Shown: positions 48,555-60,600 of the stretch, piece by piece
Numbering within the stretch: position 1 is the first letter of the stretch
Layout of the letters: each line of letters opens with the position of its first letter
NCBI GenBank assembly: GCA_037102815.1
Contig: BTPP01000014.1
Span: forward strand, 1 to 64,000
DNA length: 64,000 nt
Direction of reading: 5' to 3'
Source of the DNA: Neurospora intermedia
Taxonomy: Eukaryota > Ascomycota > Sordariomycetes > Sordariales > Sordariaceae
Notes under the pieces: generated by a model
Database searches by the model: none
What the model saw: only the letters and a program-made list of their open reading frames with translations
Told to the model about the DNA's origin: nothing
Made by a program: the position numbers and the translations under genes

Positions 48555-48626
48555 GGGGGTATAGTATAATTGGTAGTACAGCAATCTTGCTCATTGCTTG
48601 TCAAGGTTCAAATCCTTGTATCTCCA
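48555..48626 (+). tRNA. trnA(ugc): tRNA-Ala (TGC)
   Basis: Acceptor GGGGGTA/TATCTCC with G-U pairs; anticodon arm GCAAT-CTTGCTC-ATTGC gives TGC. Confidence 0.92.
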
Positions 48627-48897
48627 TCTCCCCCCCTCCTTTGCCCCCTCCCCTTCCCCACCCTGCAGTACTGCAGGGGGGGGCAGGTTTGCGGGGGGGG
48701 AAGAGGAGGGGGGTTGCGAAGTTTAATAAGTCGTCATATTATGGCTTCCGACCAGTTCCTCCCTCCCCCCCTAATCCCCCCGTCCCCCCGCCCTGCAGTA
48801 CTGCAGGGGGGGAGGGGGGATAGGGGGATACGGGGGATACGGGGGATACGGAATAAAGTAATATTGTGTTAAATTTGATTACTTAACCGTTCTATAA

Positions 48898-48970
48898 GCC
48901 TGAGAAGCTCAATTGGTTGAGCAAAGCTTTGAAGCTGCTTTGGTTGTAAGTTCGAGTCTTACCTTAGGCA
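48898..48970 (+). tRNA. trnF(gaa): tRNA-Phe (GAA)
   Basis: Acceptor GCCTGAG/CTTAGGC; the anticodon loop TTGAAGC gives GAA with G37; T arm GTAAG-TTCGAGT-CTTAC. The last pair of the anticodon stem is T-T, as in trnT. Confidence 0.88.
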
Positions 48971-49449
48971 TTAAATGAAATATGGGCCCCATCACATTTA
49001 ATTATGCCCCCCCCCTGCAGTACTGCAGGGCGGGGGAAAGATGGGGACCTTGGTGCGATGGGGGTAGAGGTTCCGTCGAGGGACCCCACGAATACGGCCC
49101 ACACACGAAGGTGTGTGGGGTATTCGTGGGGCCCAGGCCGGCTGGAATGGTTTAATAACTGTCAAGTCTTGTCTGCTCCTGTCCTTTGGCTTTTGGTGGC
49201 TAGCGAAGGCTTTCAGCCTTCGGCTTTGCTTAATTTTTTTTCCGTCCCCCCGCCCTGCAGTACTGCAGGGGGGGAAGCTAAAAAAAAATAAGCGCAAGCT
49301 AAAGCTAAAGCGTAAAGCGTAAAGCTAAAGCGTAAAGCTAAAGCTAAGCCAGCTAATAAAAAAAAGATATTTTTTTATCAGGAGCCTTAGACCCAAAGGA
49401 CTTAGGACGAAAAGGCGAAGCTAGCTAGCTTAAGCTAGCTTCTAAATAA

Positions 49450-49520
49450 TGCGGATTATTGTAATAGTAACATATTTGGCTCATGTCCGAATGACATAGG
49501 TGCAAATCCTGTATCCGCAT
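49450..49520 (+). tRNA. trnM(cau): tRNA-Met (CAT), identical duplicate
   Basis: The same 71 nt as 47934-48004, with a few matching flanking bases (AATAATG before, TAG after). A recent local duplication within the tRNA cluster. Confidence 0.9.
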
Positions 49521-49661
49521 AGTTTTTTATTTTATTGCTAGCTAACCGATATTTTATTTATTTTTTTTTTATAAAGATATATTTCGGGGGACCCCGCCCC
49601 TTCCCCCCCCCTGCAGTACTGCAGGGCGGGGAAGGGGGCGGGGCCCTATATATATATATGT

Positions 49662-49745
49662 ATAGGTGTGCTGGAATTGGTAGACAGGTTCCGTTTAGGC
49701 CGGAATGGTTTAAAAACTGTACAAGTTCAAGTCTTGTCATCTATA
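49662..49745 (+). tRNA. trnL(uag): tRNA-Leu (TAG)
   Basis: Class II. Acceptor ATAGGTG/CATCTAT; anticodon arm TTCCG-TTTAGGC-CGGAA gives TAG; T arm ACAAG-TTCAAGT-CTTGT. It reads CUN. Confidence 0.92.
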
Positions 49746-49910
49746 TTTTTATTGCCGCCTGCGGCTCGCAACCCCCTCCTTTGCTCCGCAAAGGAGGGGG
49801 GGATATTTCGGGGGACCCGCCCCCCCCCTTCCCCCCCCCCCCTGCAGTACTGCAGGGCGGGGGGACGGGGGGCGGGCCCTATATATATATAATATAGCAA
49901 TATTCTTTGA

Positions 49911-49982
49911 TATGTTGTAGACTAATGGGTAAGTCATAAATTTTTGGTATTTACAATTGAGTGTTCGAATCACTCCAACATA
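49911..49982 (+). tRNA. trnQ(uug): tRNA-Gln (TTG)
   Basis: Acceptor TATGTTG/CAACATA is perfect; anticodon arm TAAAT-TTTTGGT-ATTTA gives TTG. Confidence 0.92.
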
Positions 49983-50589
49983 ATTCGGGGGACCCCACAA
50001 CATCCCCACACACCTACGGTGTGTGGGCCGTTGTGGGGGCCCATTTATTGTTTTTTTTTGGTTTGTTGGTTTGTAGGTTTTGTTGGTTGGTTTGTTTGTT
50101 GGTTTGTTTGTTAATATATAGAGCCGCAAGGCGTCTATATCTTAAATCTCGCTACCCCCTCGCTCCCCCCCCGCAAACCTGCGGCCCCTCCCCGCAGGTT
50201 TGCGGGGGGGGGAGGGGGAAGGGAGGGGGGAATTATGGCATTATTTTTTTTTTAGCTTCCCCCCTGCAGTACTGCAGGGCGGGGGGACGGCTAAAAAAAA
50301 ATTAAGCCCCTTCGCTACGCTAGCTTCCGAAGGAGCTCCTAATTTTTGAGCGAAGGGTCATTTTTTCTTTTGAGCTCCTGATACACTTATTGAGGCTTCG
50401 CCTTAGCCAAAGATATTTATTTATAAGGTAAGCGATAAATTAAGAGGCGAGCTTCGCTAGCCCTTAATTTAATTTAAGATATAAGGGTAATGTAGCTCAG
50501 CCTACTGCGAAGCAAGCACGAGGGCCGGCCTAAGGCGAAGCCTCAGTACGCTCCGCGTACTCGTCTTAAATGAATAATATAATATTTAA
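49983..50589 (+). other. trnQ-trnH spacer, hairpins and GT-rich repeat
   Basis: It contains a GGGGACCCCACAAC hairpin, a GTTTGTTGGTTTG low-complexity run (about 50055-50112), AGAGCCGCAAGGCGTCT (about 50120), GCAGGTTTGCGG hairpins and a PstI core (about 50266) with TTTTTAGC/GCTAAAAA arms. No gene is seen. Confidence 0.7.
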
Positions 50590-50663
50590 GGATAATATAG
50601 CTCAATCGGTAGAGCAACTGTATGTGGCACAGTAGGTTCTCTGTTCAATTCAGAGTATTGTCC
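50590..50663 (+). tRNA. trnH(gug): tRNA-His (GTG)
   Basis: Acceptor GATAATA/TATTGTC plus the extra G-1 pairing with C73, the tRNA-His identity feature. Anticodon arm ACTGT-ATGTGGC-ACAGT gives GTG. Confidence 0.93.
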
Positions 50664-51296
50664 CTTTTGATGGCTACTACGAAGCCGGTGGCTTCGCTTA
50701 GCTTCGCTTCGCAGCCAAAATTTCGGGGGACCCCGCCCCCTTCCCCCCCCCCCCTGCAGTACTGCAGGGCGGGGGGACGGGGGCGGGCCCAATCCCCTCA
50801 ACAAACCCCCCCCCGCAAGCTTGCGGGGGTTTAGAAGTGTGTCATTTTTTTTTAGGAGCCTCCGGCTCCTAAAAATTAGGAGCGCCCCTCCCCTTCCCCA
50901 CCCCCCCCCCCCTGCAGTACTGCAGGGTGGGGACCCTGCAGTACTGCAGGGGGCGAAGTGGGTTATTTTTTTTTTTGTTTTTAATTTTTTCTCGGCTACG
51001 CTAGCCGAAGGCTCGCTTCGCTTATTTTTTTTAGCTTCCCCCCCTGCAGTACTGCAGGGCGGGGGGACGGCTAAAAAAAAATTAAGCAAAGCCGAAGGCT
51101 GAAAGCCTTCGCTAGCCCAAAAAAAAATTGGCTGGCGAAGCTTGCCTCAATAGCATTTTTTCTTAAAAAGCCAAAAAATTAGCCTCCCACTTCTAAACCC
51201 CCCCCCCCCGCAAGCTTGCGGGGGGGGGGGGGTTTGTTAGGAGGCCCCTTTTTAGTTAGTCCATGACTGAGGAGCGTCATTATATTTATCATTTAA
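50664..51296 (+). other. trnH-trnM spacer, hairpin cluster
   Basis: PstI cores occur at about 50755, 50911, 50937 and 51044. CCCCCGCAAGCTTGCGGGGG hairpins occur at about 50812 and 51208. The 50755 core is nested inside a GGGGACCCCGCCCC hairpin. No gene is seen. Confidence 0.75.
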
Positions 51297-51367
51297 ATCT
51301 GGGTAGTTTAAAGGTAAAACCTTAATTTCATACATTAAAGATGAGAATTCGATTTTCTCCCCAGGTT
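51297..51367 (+). tRNA. trnM(cau): tRNA-Met (CAT) upstream of nad2
   Basis: Acceptor ATCTGGG/CCCAGGT (one U-G pair); anticodon arm TTAAT-TTCATAC-ATTAA gives CAT. It differs from the copy at 30232 at the left acceptor edge. Confidence 0.9.
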
Positions 51368-51456
51368 CGCGTGCGCACTATGGAGGGGAAGGGCACTGAT
51401 CGAGTAGGACCAGAGCTTTCCTTATTTAAATCTCCAACTAAATTTCTTCATTCTTT

Positions 51457-53208
51457 ATGATAATAATGACTATACTGTCTTTATTACTTTCTAATGCCGT
51501 TACTTTAAGACGAGATATTTCCATACTTTTTAATAGAATTGTGATTATAGCATTAATTTATTGTATTTTGCATGATACAATGAGTTTATCTATTATAAGT
51601 AAAGGGGTAGGTTTACATGGAGGTTTACTTCATATAACCAATATAACACAAGTATTCCAAATATTTATTTTTTTGATTAGTATATTAATATTACAATTAA
51701 CAAGTTTCGATCCCATAAAAAAATTTTATATTATGAGACATCCTAGGTTTATTAATAAGTGGCCTAGAGCTGGATATTCAATACCATTATCTTCAATACA
51801 AGCAGTGTTGAAGGATTACCTTTTTAAAATTCAAGGGTTTAACAAAGAACATCTTAAAATAATAGAATACCCTTTAATTTTATTATTTGTTATTTGCGGA
51901 GCAGTATTTTTAATGTCAACAAATGATTTAGTTTCTATTTTTCTTTCTATAGAGTTACAAAGCTACGGATTATATATATTAAGTACTATTTATAGAAATT
52001 CCGAATTATCTACCACAGGTGGTTTAATTTATTTTTTATTAGGTGGCTTTAGCTCCTGCTTTATTTTATTAGGTGCAAGTTTACTATATGCAAATTCAGG
52101 TACTACAAGTTTGGATGGTTTATATATAATTAATAGTATTAGTGACGTAAATGATAACATGACTTCATGATACAAATCATATTATTTAAATTTTTCTTTA
52201 CTCATATTTAGTGTAGGATTCTTATTTAAAGTTTCAGCAGCACCTTTCCATTTTTGATCTCCTGACGTCTATGACGCTATCCCTACAATAGTAACAACAT
52301 TTGTGGCAATTATAGCCAAAATTTCTATTTTTATCCTTTTGCTAGAATTAGTTTATCATACAAATAATTATCTATCAGAATTTAGCTGAATCTATGGACT
52401 ACTAGTCAGTTCTTTTCTTTCCTTAATAATAGGAACTGTTGTAGGTTTAACACAGTTTAGAATTAAAAGATTGCTTGCATATAGTACAATCTCTCATCTA
52501 GGTTTTATTTTATTAGCTTTAAGTGTTTCCACACAAAGTGTGGAGTCCACACAAGCATTTATATTTTATTTAATACAATATTCTTTTAGTAATTTAAATG
52601 TGTTTATTATATTAATTACTATAGGATTCTCTTTATATGGTTATGTTTGAAATAATAAAGAGTATAAAAATCTACTAGATATAAATAATTCACCTGTACA
52701 ATTAATTAGTCAATTGAAAGGGTATTTCTATCTAAACCCTTTATTGTCTTTAAGTTTAGCTATTACTATCTTTTCTTTTGCGGGTATTCCGCCTCTTGTA
52801 GGGTTTTTTGCCAAACAGATGGTATTGAGTGCTGCTTTAGATAATGGCTATATTTTCTTATCCCTAATAGCAATACTTACTAGTGTAGTTGGAGCAGTTT
52901 ATTATTTGAATATAATTAAAGAGATTTTTTTCTATTCTCCTGGACATAAATTAAAAACAGTAGACGTAGAAAATACCTGACCTTTTCCTGTTAAAAGAGA
53001 TCTAAAGCTCAATGATTCAAATGCATTATTTTCAATATCTTATGATAGATATACTGTATCTAGTCCTTTATCTTCTGGATATACTATATCTAGTCCTTTC
53101 TCTATTACTATTTCTATTATTACAATAGTAATATTATTATTTATATTTATGAATAAAGAATGATTAAGTATGGGTACCATAATGGTACAAGTTTTATTTA
53201 GTACTTAA
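51457..53208 (+). CDS. nad2: NADH dehydrogenase subunit 2
   Basis: 583 aa, from ATG 51457 to TAA 53206-53208. Antiporter-like complex I subunit. Blocks seen: [20 protein letters not shown] (conserved Glu), [20 protein letters not shown]-type (read here as [20 protein letters not shown]), [20 protein letters not shown] and [20 protein letters not shown]. Many TGA codons are Trp. A small TCCACACAAAGTGTGGA hairpin is in frame (about 52527). The stop is followed directly by ATG of nad3 (TAAATG). Pieces of this gene are copied at 12580 and 30388. Confidence 0.96.
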
Positions 53209-54998
53209 ATGCGTAGTATGACATTGTTTATTTTATTTGTATCTATAATTGCTTTACTTTTTTTATTAATTAATCTAGTATTTGCTCCTCACATACCTAA
53301 AAATTGAAATGGGAAATCAATTAATTGGGTAAAACTTCCAAATTCCGGGAAAACCTTAAAGCTTCTGATACTAAGCATTAATCGAAAGGTTAATTGTGGC
53401 TGAAGTAATTACTCAGGTATAGTAATAAGTCAGAAGATATACGAGAGTATAATAGGCAACCGCGGATCTAAATCAGTAATACGTGGGCGCAAGCTCTATA
53501 TTGCTGTAAAAGAGCAACGAGTAAACGGTAGTTGCATTGAATATTTAAATAAAGAAAAATACTCAATGTTAAGATGTACTCTAGTGGGCTTCGAAAGAAG
53601 TTATCAGGCCAAAATCCCTTCTAACCCTATAAATTTTAAAAGAAATCCACTCTTTGAGTGGAATCTAAACTAAATCCTTCGTATGTCTCGGGATTTGTAG
53701 ACGGTGAAGGTTCCACTCAACCCCCTCCAGCGAAGCTGGAGGGGGTAGCGAGTGGGATTCTGCACAATACCGAGTAGAATCTTTAAAAGGTCGAGCCGCC
53801 AGGCGTCTAATTAATCATTTTGATAAATACCCCATAATAACTAAAAAACAAGCTGATTATAAGTTGTTTAAATTGGCTCATAATTTAATTAAAAACAAAA
53901 GTCATCCACTCGCTACCCCCTCCAGCTTCGCTGGAGGGGGGGCCGAGTGGAAGGACTCTTGGAACTTGTAGCTATAAAGGCTGTAATAAATAATGGTTTA
54001 AATAATGATTTAAGTATTGCTTTTCCTGGTATTAATACTGTTTTAAGACCTGATACATCGTTACCTCAAATTCCGAATCCTTTTTGATTATCTGGATTTG
54101 TTGATGCAGAGGGTTGTTTTAGTGTCGTAGTTTTTAAGTCTAAAACATCAACCCTACGGGTGGGAGAAGCAGTTAAATTAAGTTTTATTTTAACTCAAAG
54201 TAATTCCCCCCTCCAGCGAAGCTGGAGGGGGTGGCGAGATGAGTATTTAATAAAAAGCTTAATTGAATATTTAGGATGTGGGAATACAAGTTTAGATTCT
54301 TCCTCCAGGGAGGACCCTCTCTGGAGGTCCCGAGAGGGAAGAGGTGTTATTGATTTTAAAGTAACTAATTTTTCGCTACCCCCCTCCAGCTTCGCTGGAG
54401 GGGGGGAGGTATAAAAGATATTATTGTTCCATTTTTCATTAAATATCCTTTAAAAGGAAAGACGCCTCCCGGCTCGATTTCATAGATTTTTGCGAAGTCG
54501 TAAGATTAATGGAAAATAAATCGCATTTAACTAAAGAAGGATTAGATAAAATAAAAAAAATCCGTAATAGAATGAATACGAACAGAAAACAATAGTTAAA
54601 ATCAAAATATTAAATTTATAGGTATGAGAAATTTGGCTCAAACGTATCAAGAAAAAAATTCAGAGTTTGAGTGTGGATTCCATTCTTTTCATCAAACTAG
54701 ATTCCCTTTCGATTCACCTATAGCTGCACAGGCGATATGTTTTGTAATTCTGGACCTTGAAATATTTACCATGTTCCCTTATGTAGGAAGTTTAGGTATA
54801 AATACTTTCTATAGTCTAGTGGTTATTCTAGGTTTTATGTTTGTTGTATCAGCAGGATTTGTATTTGAATTGGGAAAAGGTGCTTTAAAAATAGATTCAA
54901 AACAAAATATGGGTGGTGATTCCACTCATCTAGAGTTGAAAAATTTAAAAGATATATCTTCTTTAAATTTATGTCCTCCATCAGCGTTCAAAAATTAA
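53209..54998 (+). CDS. nad3: NADH dehydrogenase subunit 3 (two exons)
   Basis: Exons are 53209-53298 and 54645-54998, 147 aa. The splice restores [20 protein letters not shown], with the conserved Cys of ECGF in the quinone-site loop. Later blocks are [15 protein letters not shown] and [19 protein letters not shown]. The stretch [19 protein letters not shown] is more divergent than usual. About 28 residues after KQN form an extension that includes hairpin-derived codons (DSTHLEL), so the old stop was probably lost. Complex I membrane subunit. nad2 ends directly before it. Confidence 0.93.
53299..54644 (+). pseudogene. group I intron in nad3 with a broken LAGLIDADG gene
   Basis: The core is of the same type as in nad4 and nad5 intron 1 (AATTCCGGGAAAACCTTAAAG, TAAAAGAGCAACGAGTAAAC, GATGTACTCTAGTG). 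Endonuclease codons follow: SGFVDGEGS (about 53690), [20 protein letters not shown] (about 53815) and [12 protein letters not shown] (about 54090). They are interrupted by at least five GC hairpins (about 53720, 53795, 53912, 54210 and 54375) with changes of frame and stops. Splicing may still work because the core is 5' of the hits, but no whole endonuclease can be made. Confidence 0.85.
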
Positions 54999-55843
54999 AT
55001 CTCGCTACCCCCTCCCCCCCCCCCGCAAACGCCCCCCCTGCAGTACTGCAGGGCGGGGGAAAGATTGAGGAGGTGGTTAGCCTCGTGTGAAAAATTTTTA
55101 TAGATTAATAAGTAGTGTTAGTCAGCCATCAAGTTTTTACTACTATATGCAAATACATACCACAGGTCTTCCCCCTAAACCCCCCGCAAGCCTGCGGGGT
55201 TTAGTGTGGGAAATGATAATTTTTTTTATAATTTTTATTATCATTAGGTTTTGCAAAAAAATTAGCCACGCCACCGAAGGAGGGTAGGGGTACGCGAAGT
55301 CCCCCTTCGCTACCCCCTTCCCCCCCCCCCCTGCAGTACTGCAGGGCGGGGGGACGGGTGGCATTATTTTTTTTTTAGCTTTGCTAAAAAAAAATAAAGC
55401 GAAGCTCGCCTCGAGAGCTAATGACTACCAATTGGGCAGAGACCTATACTGTACACATCTATAGTCCTAATGATATACGTACTATACCTACCTTTAATCC
55501 GGCCCACACACACGAAGTGTGTGTGGGGAATGGAAGGGGGATTATGTTTACCCGTATTTATCATAGCAGTCAGGACATTCCACGGGAGTTCGTTAGTTAT
55601 TCTTTCACTACGGGGATTTGATCTAATGTGATTCGAACACAGTAGTTTTTTGGATTTAGTAACTTACTTGCTACTGTAAGTAAGGATTTTATTTTATAAG
55701 CAGGAAATAACAGTATACGGAGCGGGTTATCACTAAGATGAGCGGGGCAGGGGCTCATTTTGCCTATATGTCCAATGCCTATATATCCAAGTTAAGATTA
55801 GTTTACTTTTTACAATGTAAAAGCAAAAAAAATACAAATACTA
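54999..55843 (+). other. nad3-nad4L spacer with the nad4L leader
   Basis: PstI cores occur at about 55030 and 55330, and CCCCGCAAGCCTGCGGGG at about 55183. A CACACACGAAGTGTGTG hairpin lies at about 55505. The 70-bp segment 55698-55767 is copied at 30011-30080. The short frames are not supported as genes. Confidence 0.65.
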
Positions 55844-57606
55844 ATGAATATTACCTTAATACTTTTTTTAATAGGAATTTTAGGTTTCGTATTAAATAGA
55901 AAAAATATTATATTAATGCTTATTTCAATTGAAATAATGCTATTAGCTATAACATTCCTAATATTGGTAAGTTCACTTAATATGGATGATATAATCGGCC
56001 AAACTTATGCTATTTATATAATAGTTGTAGCAGGTGCAGAATCTGCTATAGGTTTAGCTATTCTAGTTGCTTTCTATAGATTAATTAACTCTCCAGTTAA
56101 AAATCCAAGATCAAATTATTCGGGGGACCCCGCCCCCCCTTCGGGGGGGCGGGGGCCCTATTTACATTTTAATTTATTACCTGTAGTTTCATCATGTAAT
56201 TTAATCCAATCAAGGAATTATTCTAGTGTGCTACACAGGAAAATCCCCACACACACTTCGTGTGTGTGGGCCGGTTTAAATCCTTCATTTATAACTGGGT
56301 TCTCGGATGCTGAAGGTTCTTTTGTTGTAACTATTTTAAAGAACCCTAGATATAAAATAGGATGAAATGTACAAGCTAGATTTCAAATAAAATTAAACGA
56401 GAAAGATAGAGCTTTATTATTATTAATTCAAAATTATTTCGATAATATTGGATATATATCCAAAATAAATGATAGATCTACGGTTGAATTTAGAGTTAGT
56501 GATATAACTAGTTTAAATAATATAATTATACCTCATTTTGAAAAGTATCAATTAATAACTAATAAATATGGAGATTTGGTGATATTTAAACAAATTGTAT
56601 CATTAATGTTAGAAAACAAACATACTACTTTAGAAGGATTAAAAGAAATCTTGGAACATAGAGCATCTCTTAATTGAGGTTTATCTAAAACTTTAAAGGA
56701 ATCTTTTCCTTCTATAATACCAGTTAAAAGGGTAAAAATTGAGAATAATATATTAAGTAATTTATCTTCGCTACCCCTCCTTCCAGGAGGGGGGAACTGA
56801 GTAGCTGGCTTCTCATCAGGAGAAGCCAATTTTTTTATAACTATGTCTGGTACTAAAGTATGGTTACGTTTTTCTATAGCTCAAGATTCAAGAGATATAT
56901 TGTTATTAAAAAGTTTAGTCAAATTTTTTAATTGTGGTTATATAGCTCAATATAAAAATCGTAAAGTATGTGAATTTATAGTTACAAAAATTAATGATAT
57001 AATTATATATATTATTCCTTTTTTTGATCAATACAAAATTGAAGGTTCTAAATATAATGATTATGTTAAATTTAAAGAAGCCGCTATTCTTATTAAAAAT
57101 AAAGAACATTTAACTGAAAAAGGATTAAATAAAATAATAGAATTAAAAAATTCGCTACCCCCTCCAGCTTCGCTGGAGGGGGGGATGAATAAAAATATTT
57201 AAATTTGTCTTGATTAAAAGGAGAAAATTATCTTGATCACAAAAGGCGAAAGTGAACCTTCGCCTAGTCTTATATAAGGCGAAACTCTCAAATTGCGGGG
57301 AACTCTTAAGAACAAATCTACCAAGTTAATATAGTAATATAATTAATGGAACAGGTAATGACTCGTTGTATGGTAAAAACGATTTGTATATGTAGAATAT
57401 CCGCAGCCAAGCACCAAGTATTCGCTACCCCCTCCAGCTTCGCTGGAGGGGGGGAAGGAATAACGGTGTGCAGTTCATCGACTAAATGTGAGTTGGGTTT
57501 TTATTAATATGAAAGGATATTAATAATTAGCTTAAGATATAGTCAGGCTCAATACATGAGTATTGGGGTAAACCGAAGAGGAAGTATCACAATAGAATAT
57601 AAATAA
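55844..57606 (+). CDS. nad4L: NADH dehydrogenase subunit 4L (two exons)
   Basis: Exons are 55844-56082 and 57576-57606, 89 aa. It begins [20 protein letters not shown] and carries the core [18 protein letters not shown]; the second exon adds RGSITIEYK and TAA 57604-57606. The stop shares its last A with ATG 57606 of nad5 (TAATG), the classic ascomycete overlap that couples their translation. Three membrane helices, complex I. The intron sits after the Arg of FYRL and ends in G (57575). Confidence 0.96.
56083..57202 (+). CDS. LAGLIDADG homing endonuclease in the nad4L intron
   Basis: Open in phase from nad4L exon 1 to TAA 57200-57202. Motifs: [12 protein letters not shown] (about 56290) and [12 protein letters not shown] (about 56801). 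The second lacks the usual Asp but keeps Glu. Four hairpins sit in frame: [12 protein letters not shown] (about 56122), the Cys/Val/Trp-containing stretch from a CACACAC element (about 56247), LPLLPGGG (about 56768) and [10 protein letters not shown] at the very end. All lie in linkers or termini. The intron (56083-57575) has its P7 strands near 57480 and 57537, and one CCTCCAGC hairpin at about 57424 in a core loop. Confidence 0.87.
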
Positions 57607-60600
57607 TGTATTTAAGTATCATTATCTTACCTTTATTAGGGTCTATAGTTGCTGGCTTTTTTGGTAGAAAAGTTGGAGTTAGCGGTGCACAATTAATTAC
57701 CTGTTTAAGTGTAATAATCACTACAGGTTTAGCTATATTAGCTTTTTTCGAGGTTGGTTTTAATAATATCCCTGTGACTATAAATTTATTTAGATGAATA
57801 GATAGTGAGTGATATAACATTCTTTGAGGTTTTCAATTTGATAGTTTAACAGTGGCAATGTTAATACCTGTATTAATAATAAGTTCTTTAGTTCACATAT
57901 ATTCAATTTCGTACATGAGCCATGATCCTCGGGGTCGCGTTAGGGGAAAACGCGTCTATGGGGATAAACTGTCAAATTCCGGGGAAGTCCTAAAGCTTAA
58001 GGTACCAAGCTGTAGTTGAAAAACTATGAGTGGCTGAAGTAATTACTCAGGTACGGTAACAAGCCTTAAGATGAGTGAAAACAAAATGGATAATCGCGGA
58101 TCTAAGTCAGTAGTAATCGATAGTAATTCTACTGTAAAAGAGCAACGAGTAGACGGCAGTTGATCCATAAAGTCACATTTAATGGATTTAAGATGTACTC
58201 TAAGGGGTTTCGAAAGAAACAGAGGTATAAAACTCGGTTTCAACCTGCAACAAGGTTGAAACTCTGCTAAAATCCCATCTAAGCAATTCGATTTTAAAAA
58301 AAAATTTTCTACCTATAATTCCACTCTACGAGTAAATCCTTGAGTCTGATCTGGTTTAATAGATGGTGAGGGTTCATTTAACATAATAGTGGATAGAAAT
58401 AAAAGTCGTAAATTAGGTTGACGTGCTCAATTGAAATTTCAATTAAGTCTACACACAAAAGATCTTAACTTATTATATCTATTACAACAATACTTGGGTG
58501 GTATTGGTTCTATTCATTTAGCTCGAAACCGAGATATAGTTAATTATTCAATAGATTCAATTGAAGATTTAAATAAACTTATTATTCATTTAGAAAATTA
58601 TCCGTTATTAACTCAAAAAGCCGCGGATTTTTTTTTATTTAAACAAGCGGTAAAACTTGTAAATAATAAAGCTCATCTTACTGTTGAAGGTTTAAATCAA
58701 ATAGTAAATATAAAAGCATCAATGAATTTAGGTTTATCTGACACGTTAAAATCAGAGTTTGCTGGATATACTCCAGTTGAAAGACCTGTAATAAATTGTG
58801 ATAATGTATTTTTAGACCCTTATTGAATTTCAGGATTTGTAAGTGCTGAGGGAAACTTTGATGTTCGTATGCCATCAACCAATAGTAAATTAGGTTATCG
58901 AGTACAATTGAGATTTAGAATATCCACTCTACGAGTGGATATTAGATTAATGGAGAAAATAGTTGAATACTTTGGGTCAGGAAAGATTTACAAATATGGT
59001 GGTAAGTCTGCTGTTAGTTTAACAATAGTTGACTTTACTGATATTACCAATATATTGGTTCCATTTTTTAATAAATACCCTATAATTGGTATAAAACTCT
59101 ATGATTATCTTGATTGATGTAAAATTCATAGTTTAATGATTAATCGTTCTCATCTGACGGTTGAGGGTATAAATTCAATTTCCCTCCTCCTTGGAAGGAG
59201 GAGGTAGCGAAAGATAAAATCGCAACCCCCCTCCATGTGGAGGGGGGGAGGTATGAATATAGGTAGAAATTTTTAAGATAAGTAACCATTGTTACTATAA
59301 ATAAATAAATCAATTGTAGGATAAATTTAGCTTAAAAGCATAACCAAAGATTTTTTAGTTATTTAAGTTTATTTACTTTTATGATGATAATTCTTGTAAC
59401 AGCGAATAATTATTTATTAATGTTTGTCGGTTGGGAAGGTGTTGGAGTTTGTTCATACCTTTTAGTTAGTTTTTGATTTACTAGAATAGCTGCAAATCAA
59501 AGTTCTATGTCTGCCTTCTTAACTAATAGAGTAGGGGATTGTTTTTTAACTATAGGTATGTTCGTCGTGCTATGAACTCTAGGTAATTTAGATTATGCAA
59601 CAGTATTTTCATTAGCCCCTTATATTAATAGTGATATAGCTACTATTATAGGTATATGTTTACTAATAGGTGCTATGGCTAAAAGTTCTCAAGTGGGTTT
59701 GCACGTTTGACTACCTATGGCGATGGAAGGTTTTTTTAGTAGGGCTTTCCTTAAACTTCACTATATGCAGGAACATCCCGTTTTAAGTCTTGGTCCACTT
59801 AGATTTAGTCTATTCGGAAAAATCCAAGATCAGGGACAATTTGCAGGAAATTCGATAAGAAGTTCCTCAGAGATTACAAGTGAAGCTTTTATGTTAAAAG
59901 AAAGTTGATTTAAATGATGATTTATAGGTTTTGTAGAAGGAGACGGATCTTTTATTATTAACAAAGATGGGTATTTAGAGTTTAGAATTACACAATCTAG
60001 CCCAGATGCTCAAATTTTATTTATGATAAAAAAAGAATTAGGGTTTGGAGTTGTTAGAAAACAAGATTCAGTAAGAAATACTCATTGTTATAGAGTTAGA
60101 GATAAAAATAATCTAATTAAACTAATTTCTATATTTAATGGAAATATTTTTCTTGATACTAGAAAAGAACAATTTAAATTATGATTAAATGCGTTTAATT
60201 TAAAATATAAAGAAAATATACCTCATATAGATAGTTCATTTAGACCTAATTTAGATAATGCTTGATTATCTGGTTTTACAGATGCTGAAGGATGTTTTAC
60301 TTGCTCCGTTTATGACAATAAGTCTAATACTGCTAAATTAGTTAGATTAAGATATATTTTATCTCAAAAAGGTAACTCGCTACCCCCTCCAGCTTCGCTG
60401 GAGGGGGGAAGTTGTATGGAATATTTAGCTGAAATATTAGGAGGTAAAAAACATTTATTAAAAAGTTACGAAGGTTACAATGTAACAGTTAATACCACTA
60501 AATTATCTCCTATTGTACAATATTTTAATCTTTATCCTTTAAAAACTAAAAAGTATATTACATATTTTAACTGAATAAAAATATATAAGTTAGTAATAGA

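Noticed and set aside
54160-54414. 84-aa ORF in the nad3 intron as a separate gene
   Set aside because: It is part of the broken LAGLIDADG sequence mixed with hairpin translations.
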